Positions 1 through 7,724 of a DNA stretch of 18,992 nucleotides are shown here, in pieces. The position numbers and the translations under genes were made by a program. Positions within the stretch are counted from its first letter, which is position 1; every line of letters starts with the position of its first letter. This DNA comes from Candidatus Omnitrophota bacterium (GTDB taxonomy: Bacteria; Hinthialibacterota; Hinthialibacteria; JAKQFZ01). The DNA lies in contig JAKQFZ010000868.1 in NCBI GenBank assembly GCA_029558215.1, positions 1 to 18,992 on the forward strand, written 5' to 3'. The notes beneath the pieces were generated by a model. The model did no database searches, was not told the DNA's origin, and saw only the letters and a list, made by a program, of their open reading frames with translations.

Positions 1-624
1 GAGCAAGGCGTGCATACAGATAATCAGAGTGAAGAATCCTATTGCATTGACGAGGATCAACAAAGTCTGCTTGAATGACGCCAGCATCACCGCGTGTCCT
101 GAGCCGTGGAGAGATGCAAGGGCTACGGTATGAACAGCAACGATGAAGAACAAGGCTCCCGCGAACAAGATGCCCAACCTTTCCGTGATGAAGACTCTCT
201 TCACGAGCCTGAAAAAGGCGAAAGCCACGTCATGGATGAACTCCACAAAGATATTGTGGCTTGTATAGAGACCATACCTGGAGAGCAGAAAACTGAAGCA
301 GAGGAACAGGAAAATGACTTGGGTAAAATACTTCAGGAATGCGATGACACTCAGCAAGACCTCCGCTCCCATCTTTGCGGATGAGAAAGAGAGAAGCCCC
401 AGCAAGAGCCCTCTACCCAGAACGATGGCCACGATAGCAGCCAATGGGGCATAGCCAGCCGCAAGCATGGCGAAGTGCCGAACAATTCCGTTTGTCATCT
501 GAAAGATGGCAGACATGAGTCCACCGCGTACCCAGTACCGCTTCTGCACAGCTACAAAGCGGAAAAGCAACATCAAAAAAAGGACATTTGTCACAAAATA
601 GACAATTTGACCGATAGGAGACAC
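1..624 (-). CDS. YggT-family integral membrane protein, C-terminus cut by the window edge
   Basis: Reading the minus strand from a GTG at 624 gives 208 codons without a stop to position 1, so the gene continues beyond the window. A clear GGAGG (630-634) sits 5 nt before the GTG, and the proC stop is only 13 nt upstream, so translation is probably coupled to proC. The product begins VSPIGQIVYFVTNVLFLMLL and is strongly hydrophobic, with about five or six membrane segments. There is an N-terminal pair, then a GLLLGLLSF-type hydrophobic core, then a second half containing FIHDVAFAFFRLVKR. That motif resembles the loop between YGGT repeats. YggT proteins commonly sit next to proC, which supports the call. 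The family has been linked to osmotic or ion stress and to cell-envelope or division functions, but no biochemical role can be assigned here. The product is longer than E. coli YggT (188 residues). Family membership is moderately sure. Confidence 0.7.
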   Translation of the reverse strand, partial: MSPIGQIVYFVTNVLFLMLLFRFVAVQKRYWVRGGLMSAIFQMTNGIVRHFAMLAAGYAPLAAIVAIVLGRGLLLGLLSFSSAKMGAEVLLSVIAFLKYFTQVIFLFLCFSFLLSRYGLYTSHNIFVEFIHDVAFAFFRLVKRVFITERLGILFAGALFFIVAVHTVALASLHGSGHAVMLASFKQTLLILVNAIGFFTLIICMHALL

Positions 625-637
625 TGTATCCTCCAAA

Positions 638-1447
638 CTACTTCGTATCTGGCGTTGACAGTTCTTTAGCACGCTGATTCGCGGCCAGCAAGCCCTGTGC
701 GATAGTGCCCTTGAGTCCTCCCGCATCGAACGCAGAAAGCCCTGCAGCGGTAGTGCCACCGGGTGATGTCACCTGACGACGAAGTTCACTTGGTTCAGCA
801 GAGCGCTCCAACAGCAATTTGCACGAGCCCGAAAACGTTTCAACAGTCAACCGAAGTGCCTCCTCGGCACTGAATCCGAGTTCAACCCCTCCTTGAACAA
901 AAGCCTCGATCAGGTAGAAAACATATCCCGGGCCGCTTCCTGACAACGCCGTCACAGGATCCATGAGATCTTCCGGAACTACGATGACCTTACCAACTGT
1001 ACTAAGTATCGAAGAGGCCGTTGCTTGGGCTTCAATGTCCTCGGGCATCTGAGCAATCGCCGTGATAGCTGCACCGACAAGCGCCGGAAGATTGGGCATG
1101 GCGCGAACCAGGCGAACTGATTGTCCTAAGGCTGCTATGATTGCCGAGCGTGGCTTGCCCGCAAGGATTGAAATCAGAATCTGGTCTGAGGTAAAGAGAC
1201 CACCAATCTCGGTGGCCACTCCCTCCAGATTCTGCGGCTTTACAGCCAGAACTACCGTCTTAGCGCTTTTAACAACTTCCCGAGCACTATCAGAGACTTG
1301 AACGAAAAACTCCTTCTGGAGCAAGGTTCTTCGTTGTTCCAATATATCACAGACAATGATGTTCTCGGGTGGAGTCAACCCAGAGTTGATGACTCCGCCA
1401 ATGAGAGCGCTTGCCATATTCCCACCACCGATAAAACCGATACGCAT
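638..1447 (-). CDS. proC: Pyrroline-5-carboxylate reductase
   Basis: ProC catalyses the last step of proline synthesis, the NAD(P)H-dependent reduction of 1-pyrroline-5-carboxylate to L-proline in the cytosol. The 269-residue product has the Rossmann start GFIGGGNMA (residues 4-12), the LAVKPQ stretch near 67-72, the dimer and active-site segment ALSGSGPGYVF (167-177) and the signature VTSPGGTTAAGL (226-237). These match the family in order and total length. The frame can be opened six codons further upstream to a TTG at 1465. I prefer the ATG at 1447 because AAGGAAG (1453-1459) lies 5 nt before it and because family members start directly at the Rossmann strand. The gene has its own upstream promoter and is followed after 13 nt by the YggT-family gene. 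Nothing is missing or broken. Confidence 0.96.
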   Translation of the reverse strand: MRIGFIGGGNMASALIGGVINSGLTPPENIIVCDILEQRRTLLQKEFFVQVSDSAREVVKSAKTVVLAVKPQNLEGVATEIGGLFTSDQILISILAGKPRSAIIAALGQSVRLVRAMPNLPALVGAAITAIAQMPEDIEAQATASSILSTVGKVIVVPEDLMDPVTALSGSGPGYVFYLIEAFVQGGVELGFSAEEALRLTVETFSGSCKLLLERSAEPSELRRQVTSPGGTTAAGLSAFDAGGLKGTIAQGLLAANQRAKELSTPDTK

Positions 1448-1452
1448 CGTTG

Positions 1453-1459
1453 CTTCCTT
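1453..1459 (-). promoter_or_regulatory. Ribosome binding site that decides the proC start
   Basis: AAGGAAG on the minus strand lies 5 nt before the ATG at 1447. The alternative in-frame TTG at 1465 has no comparable site upstream, so the shorter reading of proC is preferred. Confidence 0.6.
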
Positions 1460-1487
1460 GGACAATGTCGCTTATCTAACCGTCCAA

Positions 1488-1516
1488 AGCATAGAGTGGC
1501 AGTTGGAAGGTGTCAA
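1488..1516 (-). promoter_or_regulatory. Sigma-70-type promoter for proC and the YggT gene
   Basis: On the minus strand a perfect TTGACA (1511-1516) is followed by a 17-bp spacer and TATGCT (1488-1493; four of six consensus positions). This puts the transcription start near 1481, about 35 nt before the proC ATG, and makes proC independent of the upstream efflux operon. It lies in the 167-bp gap between the RND stop and proC. No T-rich terminator hairpin is evident in that gap. Confidence 0.6.
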
Positions 1517-1614
1517 GATTGCGGCAAAGGCTGAGTCTTGCATCGAGATAGTTCAGTTGAAGATGCCAAGAGAATATGTCCCCTCAGCAGAGGATCGATT
1601 TGCCACCGAACCAA

Positions 1615-4600
1615 TCAATGAGCGTGTTCCGCTCCGTTTCGACGAAGGCCCTCGAATAACGAGTAGACAACAGGCACAAAGACAAGAGTAATCAAGGTTG
1701 AACTCAACAACCCTCCGATCAGAGCTCTTGCCATGGGAGCTTGGGCTTCACCACCCTCACCGATTCCAAGGGCGAGGGGAAGAAGACCAAGAACCGTTGT
1801 CAGCGCTGTCATAAGAATAGGTCTCAGTCGTCGTCGTCCCGCTTCCTCAATGGCGGAACGAAGGGGCATACCATCGCGTCTCCTGAGAAGGTTCATCGTG
1901 TCAACGAGAAGGATGGCGTTGTTGACAACAATGCCTCCGAGCATGATACAGCCGATGTAGGACTGAATGTTGAAAGTGGTGTCGGTCAGGAAGAGCATCA
2001 GGATGACACCGATCGCCGCGAATGGAACAGAGAACATGACGACAAAGGGATCACGGAGTGACTCGTATTGACATGCCATAACCATGTAGACAAGGATGAT
2101 CGCCAGAATGAAACCAACGAGCAGCTCATTGAACGCTTCCTGTTGGTCCTCATATTCGCCTCCGAACACAATGCTGAAGTCACGTGGAACTGGAATCGAA
2201 CGAAGGGTCTCTCGAATGTCTCGAATAATCGAACCCATATCACGACCACTCATGTTTGCGGAAACTGTAACGATTCGCTCCTGATCCGATCGCTCAATAC
2301 GGACGGGTCCGCGACGGGGTTCGACCGTCACAACGTTTCGAAGCACAACAGGTTCACCCTCTGAATTGCTGAGAGTCAGATCAAGGATCTCACTGAGGTC
2401 CATCTTCAATGCATCCTTGACCTGCACAAGAATCCGGTACTCATCCCCTGCTTCTCGGTAATAGCTGGCTCGACTTCCTGAGAGAACGGTCTGCAGCATC
2501 TCGGCAATCTGTTGGACTGTCAATTTCATGTCTGCGGCTTTGCGGCGATCCACGATGATTGTCTCTTCGGGTGTCCCCGTATCTCTGCTGATATCAACGT
2601 CAGTAATTCCCGGGACATTGGATACTGCCTTACTGATGCGTTCTGCAAGAACATCAGCTGTCTCCAGATCATGGCCACGGATTTCAACCTGAACCTTGTC
2701 CGATCCGCTCGACATCATTCGAAAGACAAACAGGCCAGAGCTTGTCCGAACACGGATCGTCATTCCTGGGATATTTGACAGTCTGCGGCGCAGTACCTGA
2801 GCGATCTCCTCGCTGGAACGACTTCGAGCTGCCTGGGGCACGAGCGAGATGCGCATACTCCCAGTGTGAGAGACACTCCCCTGCCAGGGAGAGCCACCAG
2901 CACTTGAGACAAGACTCTCCATTTCAGGGACTTCTTCACGAACTATTCTCTCTATCTCCTGAAGCTTGGCGTCGGTCAACTCCAGGCGTGTGGCAACCTC
3001 CATTTCGGCCTCGATACGAACCTCCCCTTCGTCAGCCTGGGGCATCAACTCCGTGCCGATAAGCGGGTACAAAGAAAGGGATGAGCCCAATACCACCAAT
3101 GCGAGTGCTGATGTCAGAATGCGGTGGTTCAGTGACAGATGAAGTAGGTTCTTGTAAGCAGATTCCATTGACTGGAAGAGAGACTCACTGAGTCGGAAAA
3201 TCTTGTGACCAAGCGACTCACCGACAGTGCTCTGCATGGAGGATGTTCTCAGAAGGCGTCCTGAAAGCATCGGAACCACGGTCAGAGCAGTCAACAGAGA
3301 ACAGAGAAGTGAGAAGCCGATGACATAGGACAGCTGTCGGAACATGATTCCCGCCATCCCTCGAACGAATATCAACGGTAAGAAAACCGCCAAAGTGGTC
3401 AGGGTGCTGGCGATGATTGCGGAAGTCACCTCTTCGCTACCCGTGACTGCGGCTTCCAGGCGCTGCATTCCTTCTTCTCGAAGTCGGTAAATGTTCTCAA
3501 GGACAACGATTGAGTTATCCAAGAGCATTCCAATGCCCAAAGCCAGGCCACCCAGCGTCATAAGGTTGAGCGTGAATCCTGCAAAGTGCATCAGTCCAAA
3601 AGCGGCAACAACGGAAACTGGAATCGCGGTTGCAATGATCGCGGTGCTTCGTATGTTCCTGAGAAACAGGAGCAGAATTGCCGTTGCGAGGATGCCCCCA
3701 TACAAAGCCGCGCGACCGACATTCTTGATGGAGTTCTGTATGAATGAAGAGGTGTCAACGATGGTGATGAGCTTGACCTGGGGTATGTCCTCATTGATCC
3801 TGTCAATCTCTTTCAAAACACCTTCTGCAACAGCAACTGTATTGGTTCCCGATTGCTTGTTCACCGAGAGACGCACACCAGGTTCCCCATTGACTCTCGC
3901 AATTCGAGTTACTCTTTGCCAGGAATCCTCAACTTCAGCCACTTCACTGAGTGGAATCGGAACTCCCTGACGCTCCGCGATAATGGTATGGCGAAGTTCA
4001 TCAAGATTGCTGTACTCCCCGGGAGTGCGAATCGTCACTTCATGATTCCCTCGATCAATGGAACCAGCTGGCAGATTGATGTTCGCAGCCCTGATGCGCG
4101 AAAGGATTTGATTCAACGAGAGACCCAACGCCTTGATCTTGTCCGGATTGATGTCTACGTGGATTTCCCTTTCGAGGCCTCCCCAAATGTCCAGTGCAGC
4201 AACTCCTGGGACGCGTTCGATTCGGTACTTGATTTGCTCATCTATGATTCTCCGCAACTGAATTGGGTCAAGCCGGCTGGCCACCCCTAGAATGAGGATC
4301 GGAAAACTGGCAAGATCGAACTTTCTCAGACTCGGGCGATCCACATCGTCGGGAAGGCGTGGGATCACTCTATCGAGACGGTCGCGGATATCATTGGATG
4401 CCTCGTCAAGATCAGCTCCCCAACTGAAGGTCACACGCACATTGCTGCTGCCCTCCGTTGAGTTTGAAGTTACCTTTTCAACACCCGGAACTGCGCTCAC
4501 TGCTTCTTCAATTGGACGGGTGACAACTTCCTCGATCTCTTCAGGACTGGCATTTGCGTAGGTGGTCGAGACACTTATGGTCGGGTCTGTGATATCTGGC

Positions 4601-4710
4601 ATTAAGTCCACTGGGAGACGTGAGAGTGAGACCCCCCCAAGAATAATAACGATAAGAACGAGCATGATCGTGAAGACCGGGCGGTGAACTGCAAATCGCG
4701 AGAGCGTCAT
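1615..4710 (-). CDS. RND-family (HAE1/AcrB-like) efflux permease
   Basis: This is the inner-membrane pump of a tripartite efflux system, exporting hydrophobic or amphiphilic compounds in exchange for protons. The 1031-residue length fits the AcrB family. The layout is classical: TM1 (about 12-30), a large periplasmic loop, a five-helix bundle (about 335-482), TM7 (about 531-551), a second periplasmic loop, and the last five helices (about 865-1018). The start RFAVHRPVFTIMLVLIVIIL and the RLPVDLMPDI stretch are typical. At the proton relay, the AcrB Asp-Asp pair reads D398-N399 in GMLLDNSIVVLEN, and the AcrB Lys940 position reads Asn930 in GGIVVNNAILLVD. These substitutions occur in part of the HAE1 family, so the pump need not be inactive. 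GGAGG lies 7 nt before the ATG, and the start overlaps the adaptor stop by ATGA. No TolC-like gene is present, and the substrate is unknown. Confidence 0.93.
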   Translation of the reverse strand: MTLSRFAVHRPVFTIMLVLIVIILGGVSLSRLPVDLMPDITDPTISVSTTYANASPEEIEEVVTRPIEEAVSAVPGVEKVTSNSTEGSSNVRVTFSWGADLDEASNDIRDRLDRVIPRLPDDVDRPSLRKFDLASFPILILGVASRLDPIQLRRIIDEQIKYRIERVPGVAALDIWGGLEREIHVDINPDKIKALGLSLNQILSRIRAANINLPAGSIDRGNHEVTIRTPGEYSNLDELRHTIIAERQGVPIPLSEVAEVEDSWQRVTRIARVNGEPGVRLSVNKQSGTNTVAVAEGVLKEIDRINEDIPQVKLITIVDTSSFIQNSIKNVGRAALYGGILATAILLLFLRNIRSTAIIATAIPVSVVAAFGLMHFAGFTLNLMTLGGLALGIGMLLDNSIVVLENIYRLREEGMQRLEAAVTGSEEVTSAIIASTLTTLAVFLPLIFVRGMAGIMFRQLSYVIGFSLLCSLLTALTVVPMLSGRLLRTSSMQSTVGESLGHKIFRLSESLFQSMESAYKNLLHLSLNHRILTSALALVVLGSSLSLYPLIGTELMPQADEGEVRIEAEMEVATRLELTDAKLQEIERIVREEVPEMESLVSSAGGSPWQGSVSHTGSMRISLVPQAARSRSSEEIAQVLRRRLSNIPGMTIRVRTSSGLFVFRMMSSGSDKVQVEIRGHDLETADVLAERISKAVSNVPGITDVDISRDTGTPEETIIVDRRKAADMKLTVQQIAEMLQTVLSGSRASYYREAGDEYRILVQVKDALKMDLSEILDLTLSNSEGEPVVLRNVVTVEPRRGPVRIERSDQERIVTVSANMSGRDMGSIIRDIRETLRSIPVPRDFSIVFGGEYEDQQEAFNELLVGFILAIILVYMVMACQYESLRDPFVVMFSVPFAAIGVILMLFLTDTTFNIQSYIGCIMLGGIVVNNAILLVDTMNLLRRRDGMPLRSAIEEAGRRRLRPILMTALTTVLGLLPLALGIGEGGEAQAPMARALIGGLLSSTLITLVFVPVVYSLFEGLRRNGAEHAH

Positions 4711-5936
4711 GAGCGGCCTCCTGTTGCACTGCCAACCTCTGAACGACTCGGTGCTGAGACGTTGGAATCTCTCTCATTTGGAAGTGAGATTGAAGCTCCA
4801 TCCTCCAGAAGATGTTGCCCCAGGGTAATCACATATCCCGAAAGAGCGGGCTCCCGAATCTCCGCAAGGTCGGCCTCAGTGATTCCGATTGAAACGGGGA
4901 CAAAACTGGCCTGAGAGGCTTCACGATCTGCGGCAAAGACCCCGTACAGCCCCTCGCGGCGAACGACAGAGGCAACTGGAACAACGAGGACGTCTTCATG
5001 GCGATCAAACTCGATCTCACTCCGAACAAACATTCCCGGCTTCAAGAGGTTGTCAACGTTTGGGATCTCCACTTGTATCTGCGCTTGCCTGGAAGTCTCT
5101 CTCAGCAAGGGAGCAATTCGCACAACCGTTCCTTTGAACTCCATGTTGGAGTGTGCGTCAGTGGTAACCTTGGCCGTCTGCCCAATACGAATCTTCGAGT
5201 AGTCACGCTCAATGACATCGAGCAGAGCAGTCATAATGCTGTTGTCCAGAACAGAGACGATCGGATCGTTTGCCCGAAGCATCTCTCCTTCGTCCACGAA
5301 TCGCTCACCCACTACTCGTGAGCCGTCTGCATCCGGCCAGGAAACGTGGATACGTGCGTAGGAGAGTCGAACTTCTGCGGCTTTCAAAGCCGCTTCTCGC
5401 CTGTTGACCTCGGCAAGGGCAACCTTGTACTTGGCATCCGCTGCGATCTGACGTGACCGCGTTTCGTCCAGCTCAGACTCGGATGCCATCTTCTTGTCTC
5501 TCAGTGTCTGGATGCGTGAGAGTTCCTTGTTGGACACTTCCAGGGCGCTCTTGCATTCGGCAACACTTGCATTGGCCACTGCAAGCTCAGCACGTGCTTG
5601 CTGAACCTGCTGGATATACTCCTCGTCTTCCAGCTCCGCCACCAGTTGTCCGTTTGCCACGGAGTCTCCCGTGTCAACGGTGAGTCGTTCGAGTCGTCCG
5701 GCAATCTTGGGTGCAACGACAAAGGAGGATCTGGGAATCAGCGAACCTGTGAATCTTCCGATCTCTCGAACCGTGGCACGGCGTACAGGTGCAACCTCTA
5801 CAGCGACGGATGTGGCACCGCGCTTCTGAGAGTTGGACTCCGACTTGGCTTTGACCTCTTTGACCTTCGAATTCACTTTGAAACCAAGAAATCCCAGAAG
5901 GCAGGCGATGGCTAGAAGTACAAGGGCTTTCTTCAT
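4707..5936 (-). CDS. RND efflux periplasmic adaptor (HlyD/AcrA-type membrane fusion protein)
   Basis: This adaptor would link the RND permease to an outer-membrane channel across the periplasm. The 409-residue protein starts MKKALVLLAIACLLGFLGF, an N-terminal signal anchor. A Cys at residue 12 (AIAC) could be a weak lipobox, so anchoring by lipid or by helix is undecided. Next come a lipoyl/barrel-sandwich half near 70-105 (VVAPKIAGRLERLTVDTGD, then LVAELED), an alpha-helical coiled-coil hairpin (about 107-190), the second lipoyl half (GERFVDEGEML, 210-220), a beta-barrel and a membrane-proximal domain ending near 385. The tail is Ser-rich and polar. The frame extends upstream to 6164, but that extension is not adaptor-like, and AAGGAGA (5944-5950) lies 7 nt before the ATG at 5936. 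The stop overlaps the permease start by 4 bp, so the two are translationally coupled. Confidence 0.93.
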   Translation of the reverse strand: MKKALVLLAIACLLGFLGFKVNSKVKEVKAKSESNSQKRGATSVAVEVAPVRRATVREIGRFTGSLIPRSSFVVAPKIAGRLERLTVDTGDSVANGQLVAELEDEEYIQQVQQARAELAVANASVAECKSALEVSNKELSRIQTLRDKKMASESELDETRSRQIAADAKYKVALAEVNRREAALKAAEVRLSYARIHVSWPDADGSRVVGERFVDEGEMLRANDPIVSVLDNSIMTALLDVIERDYSKIRIGQTAKVTTDAHSNMEFKGTVVRIAPLLRETSRQAQIQVEIPNVDNLLKPGMFVRSEIEFDRHEDVLVVPVASVVRREGLYGVFAADREASQASFVPVSIGITEADLAEIREPALSGYVITLGQHLLEDGASISLPNERDSNVSAPSRSEVGSATGGRS

Positions 5937-5943
5937 CCGAAAT

Positions 5944-5950
5944 CTCCTTC
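5944..5950 (-). promoter_or_regulatory. Ribosome binding site that decides the adaptor start
   Basis: AAGGAGA on the minus strand, 7 nt before the ATG at 5936, marks the true start of the efflux adaptor. It argues against the 76-codon upstream extension of the same frame to 6164. Confidence 0.7.
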
Positions 5951-6098
5951 GCTCATACAAACGGTATGATCTCTCTAGGCGATGCGGAAAACGCTTCGGT
6001 TGGTACACCTGATGTACGCAACAGTGAAATCTATCGACTGCAGGAATCTTTCGTCCAGATTCCCAAGTTGTCAAGAATCGATTGCACTTTACCCAAAT

Positions 6099-6127
6099 TG
6101 ACACCTGTTGGCTTTCGTGATAGTTTG
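6099..6127 (+). promoter_or_regulatory. Candidate rpoN promoter
   Basis: TTGACA (6099-6104) is followed by a 17-bp spacer and TAGTTT (6122-6127), preceded by TGA, which gives an extended -10 (TGnTA). This would start transcription near 6134 and leave a leader of about 50 nt before the rpoN ATG. The -10 matches consensus at only three of six positions, so the call depends on the -35 and the TG extension. It lies in the 247-bp divergent region (5937-6183) between the efflux operon and rpoN. On the other strand a TTGACA at 6070-6075 could serve the efflux operon, but its best -10 (AAAGAT, 6047-6052) is weak. Confidence 0.35.
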
Positions 6128-6183
6128 ACAATGAAAGAAGAGAGAAAGAGACTTGCGACCACAAAGCAGGATGTTTTACTCTG

Positions 6184-7629
6184 ATGCACCAGACACTGCG
6201 ACTTTCACAAAGTCTTCAACAGGCTCAGAAACTTGTCATGAGCCCAAGGATGCAGCAGTCCTTGAAGCTGCTTGCCCTGCCATCCTTGGAACTGTCCAGT
6301 CTCGTACAGCAGGAACTCGTTGAAAACCCCGTCCTTGAAGAAGCGAACCCCACGGACATCTCTTCCGCAGGAATGACCTCAGCGGACGATAGAATTCTTT
6401 CGGAAGGCGAAGAAGTCGAAAACCGTGAGGAACTCAGATCTGGCGTCGAGTTTGACCAGGACTGGGAGTCCTATTTTACTGATACCAGCGATGCGGGACC
6501 TCTTCCGACTGCAACAGAGACCGGAGATGATGAGTATGAGCCGATTATCGTTCAGGCGAGTTCTCTGAAGGAAGATTTGCTCCGGCAGCTTAGTCTCTCC
6601 ACCGATGATCCTCTGATGTTTCGTGTCGGTGAGGTCATCATTAACCTGCTCGATGATACGGGCTATCTGCTACAACCTCTTGAACAAATTGCTCAAATGC
6701 TGGAAGTCTCTCTCGATGATGCAGAGAAGGCACTCCGAATCGTTCAGACCTTTGATCCGGTTGGTGTTGGAGCCAGGGATCTCCGAGAGTGCCTGCTGAT
6801 TCAGTACGAGGCTCGTGAGGAGACAGATCCTGTTCTGAGAAGTGTTATCGAGGAACACATTGAGAATCTTGAGCATCGCCGTCTGGTTAAGATTGCTGCC
6901 GCTCTGAAGACTACCGTTGAGAAGATTCAGGAGGTTGCGGACACGCTCGCAAACTGGGAGCCTATCCCAGGACGAAAGTACATGAGCAGTGAGAATGAGT
7001 ACCTCTCTCCTGACGTGTTTGTCGAAAAGGTCGAGGGAGAGTACCAGATTCGGATCAATGACGATGGAACGCCCCCACTCCGGATCAGTCGCAAGTACCG
7101 ACAGATGCTTGCGAACAAGGATCAGCTGACCCGTGAGGAATATGAATTCCTTAAGAGCAAGTGCAGCTCTGCTATCTGGCTTATCCGAAATATCGAGCAG
7201 CGCCGTCAGACGCTCTACAAAGTCACCAAGAAGATCATGGAGTTTCAGATAGGATTTTTGGAGAATGGAATATCGTCATTGCGTCCACTGAGGCTTCAGG
7301 ATGTGGCAGACGCTGTCGGTGTTCACGAAACCACGGTTTGCCGTGTGGTGAACAAGAAATATGTCCAGACTCCTCGTGGGCTTTTCGAACTGAAGTTCTT
7401 CTTCTCAACAGGACTGAATTCAGATACAGGTGACGATCCCGCGTCCAAGGCCGTTATGGAGATGATCCGCAGCCTTATCGAGCAGGAGAATCCGACGAAA
7501 CCACTTTCCGATCAGAGAATTTCTGATCTTCTCGCAGAGAAGGGCATCAAGATCGCCCGACGAACTGTTGCCAAGTATCGGGAGAATATGGATATTCTTC
7601 CCACAAGTATGCGCAAAAGAGTTCACTAG
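6184..7629 (+). CDS. rpoN: RNA polymerase sigma-54 factor
   Basis: RpoN directs RNA polymerase to -24/-12 promoters and needs an AAA+ activator for open-complex formation. The 481-residue length is usual. Region I is a Gln/Leu-rich N-terminus (residues 1-50; SQSLQQAQKLVMSPRMQQSL) and carries activator responsiveness. An acidic variable region II follows (about 51-120). The core-binding domain spans about 125-330 (DPVGVGARDLRECL near 191-204). The helix-turn-helix region is about 368-392, followed by KYVQTPRGLFELKFFFS (392-408). The RpoN box ARRTVAKYR is intact at 458-466. The ATG fits the family N-terminus, although the Shine-Dalgarno match (AGGA, about 12 nt upstream) is weak. No sigma-54 activator gene, PTSNtr gene or hpf gene follows, unlike the arrangement in many proteobacteria. 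I found no convincing -24/-12 promoter in the window. Confidence 0.97.
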   Translation: MHQTLRLSQSLQQAQKLVMSPRMQQSLKLLALPSLELSSLVQQELVENPVLEEANPTDISSAGMTSADDRILSEGEEVENREELRSGVEFDQDWESYFTDTSDAGPLPTATETGDDEYEPIIVQASSLKEDLLRQLSLSTDDPLMFRVGEVIINLLDDTGYLLQPLEQIAQMLEVSLDDAEKALRIVQTFDPVGVGARDLRECLLIQYEAREETDPVLRSVIEEHIENLEHRRLVKIAAALKTTVEKIQEVADTLANWEPIPGRKYMSSENEYLSPDVFVEKVEGEYQIRINDDGTPPLRISRKYRQMLANKDQLTREEYEFLKSKCSSAIWLIRNIEQRRQTLYKVTKKIMEFQIGFLENGISSLRPLRLQDVADAVGVHETTVCRVVNKKYVQTPRGLFELKFFFSTGLNSDTGDDPASKAVMEMIRSLIEQENPTKPLSDQRISDLLAEKGIKIARRTVAKYRENMDILPTSMRKRVH

Positions 7630-7724
7630 GTGATTCTGTATTTCTATCTTCTTTGGCGAAGAACACTAACGGCCGATCTGCGGGAGCACGTCAGGGCAGC
7701 GGTCACCCATGTCATTGTAGCCCT

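Noticed and set aside
106..384. 92-codon plus-strand open frame rich in Glu and Asp
   Set aside because: It lies antisense to the YggT-family gene, whose frame has a ribosome site, membrane-protein composition and the expected position after proC.
1466..1614. Intrinsic terminator after the RND permease
   Set aside because: The only hairpin seen is a 4-bp stem (CCTC/GAGG) without a following T-run; the clear element here is the proC promoter.
5937..6164. 76-codon N-terminal extension of the efflux adaptor frame
   Set aside because: It has no adaptor features and would place the signal anchor internally; a good ribosome site precedes the ATG at 5936.
7630..7724. Terminator or small gene between rpoN and the glycosyltransferase
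   Set aside because: Only a 5-bp TCTTC/GAAGA stem without a T-tract is visible, and no small frame with a ribosome site; an operon link or a weak promoter both remain possible.
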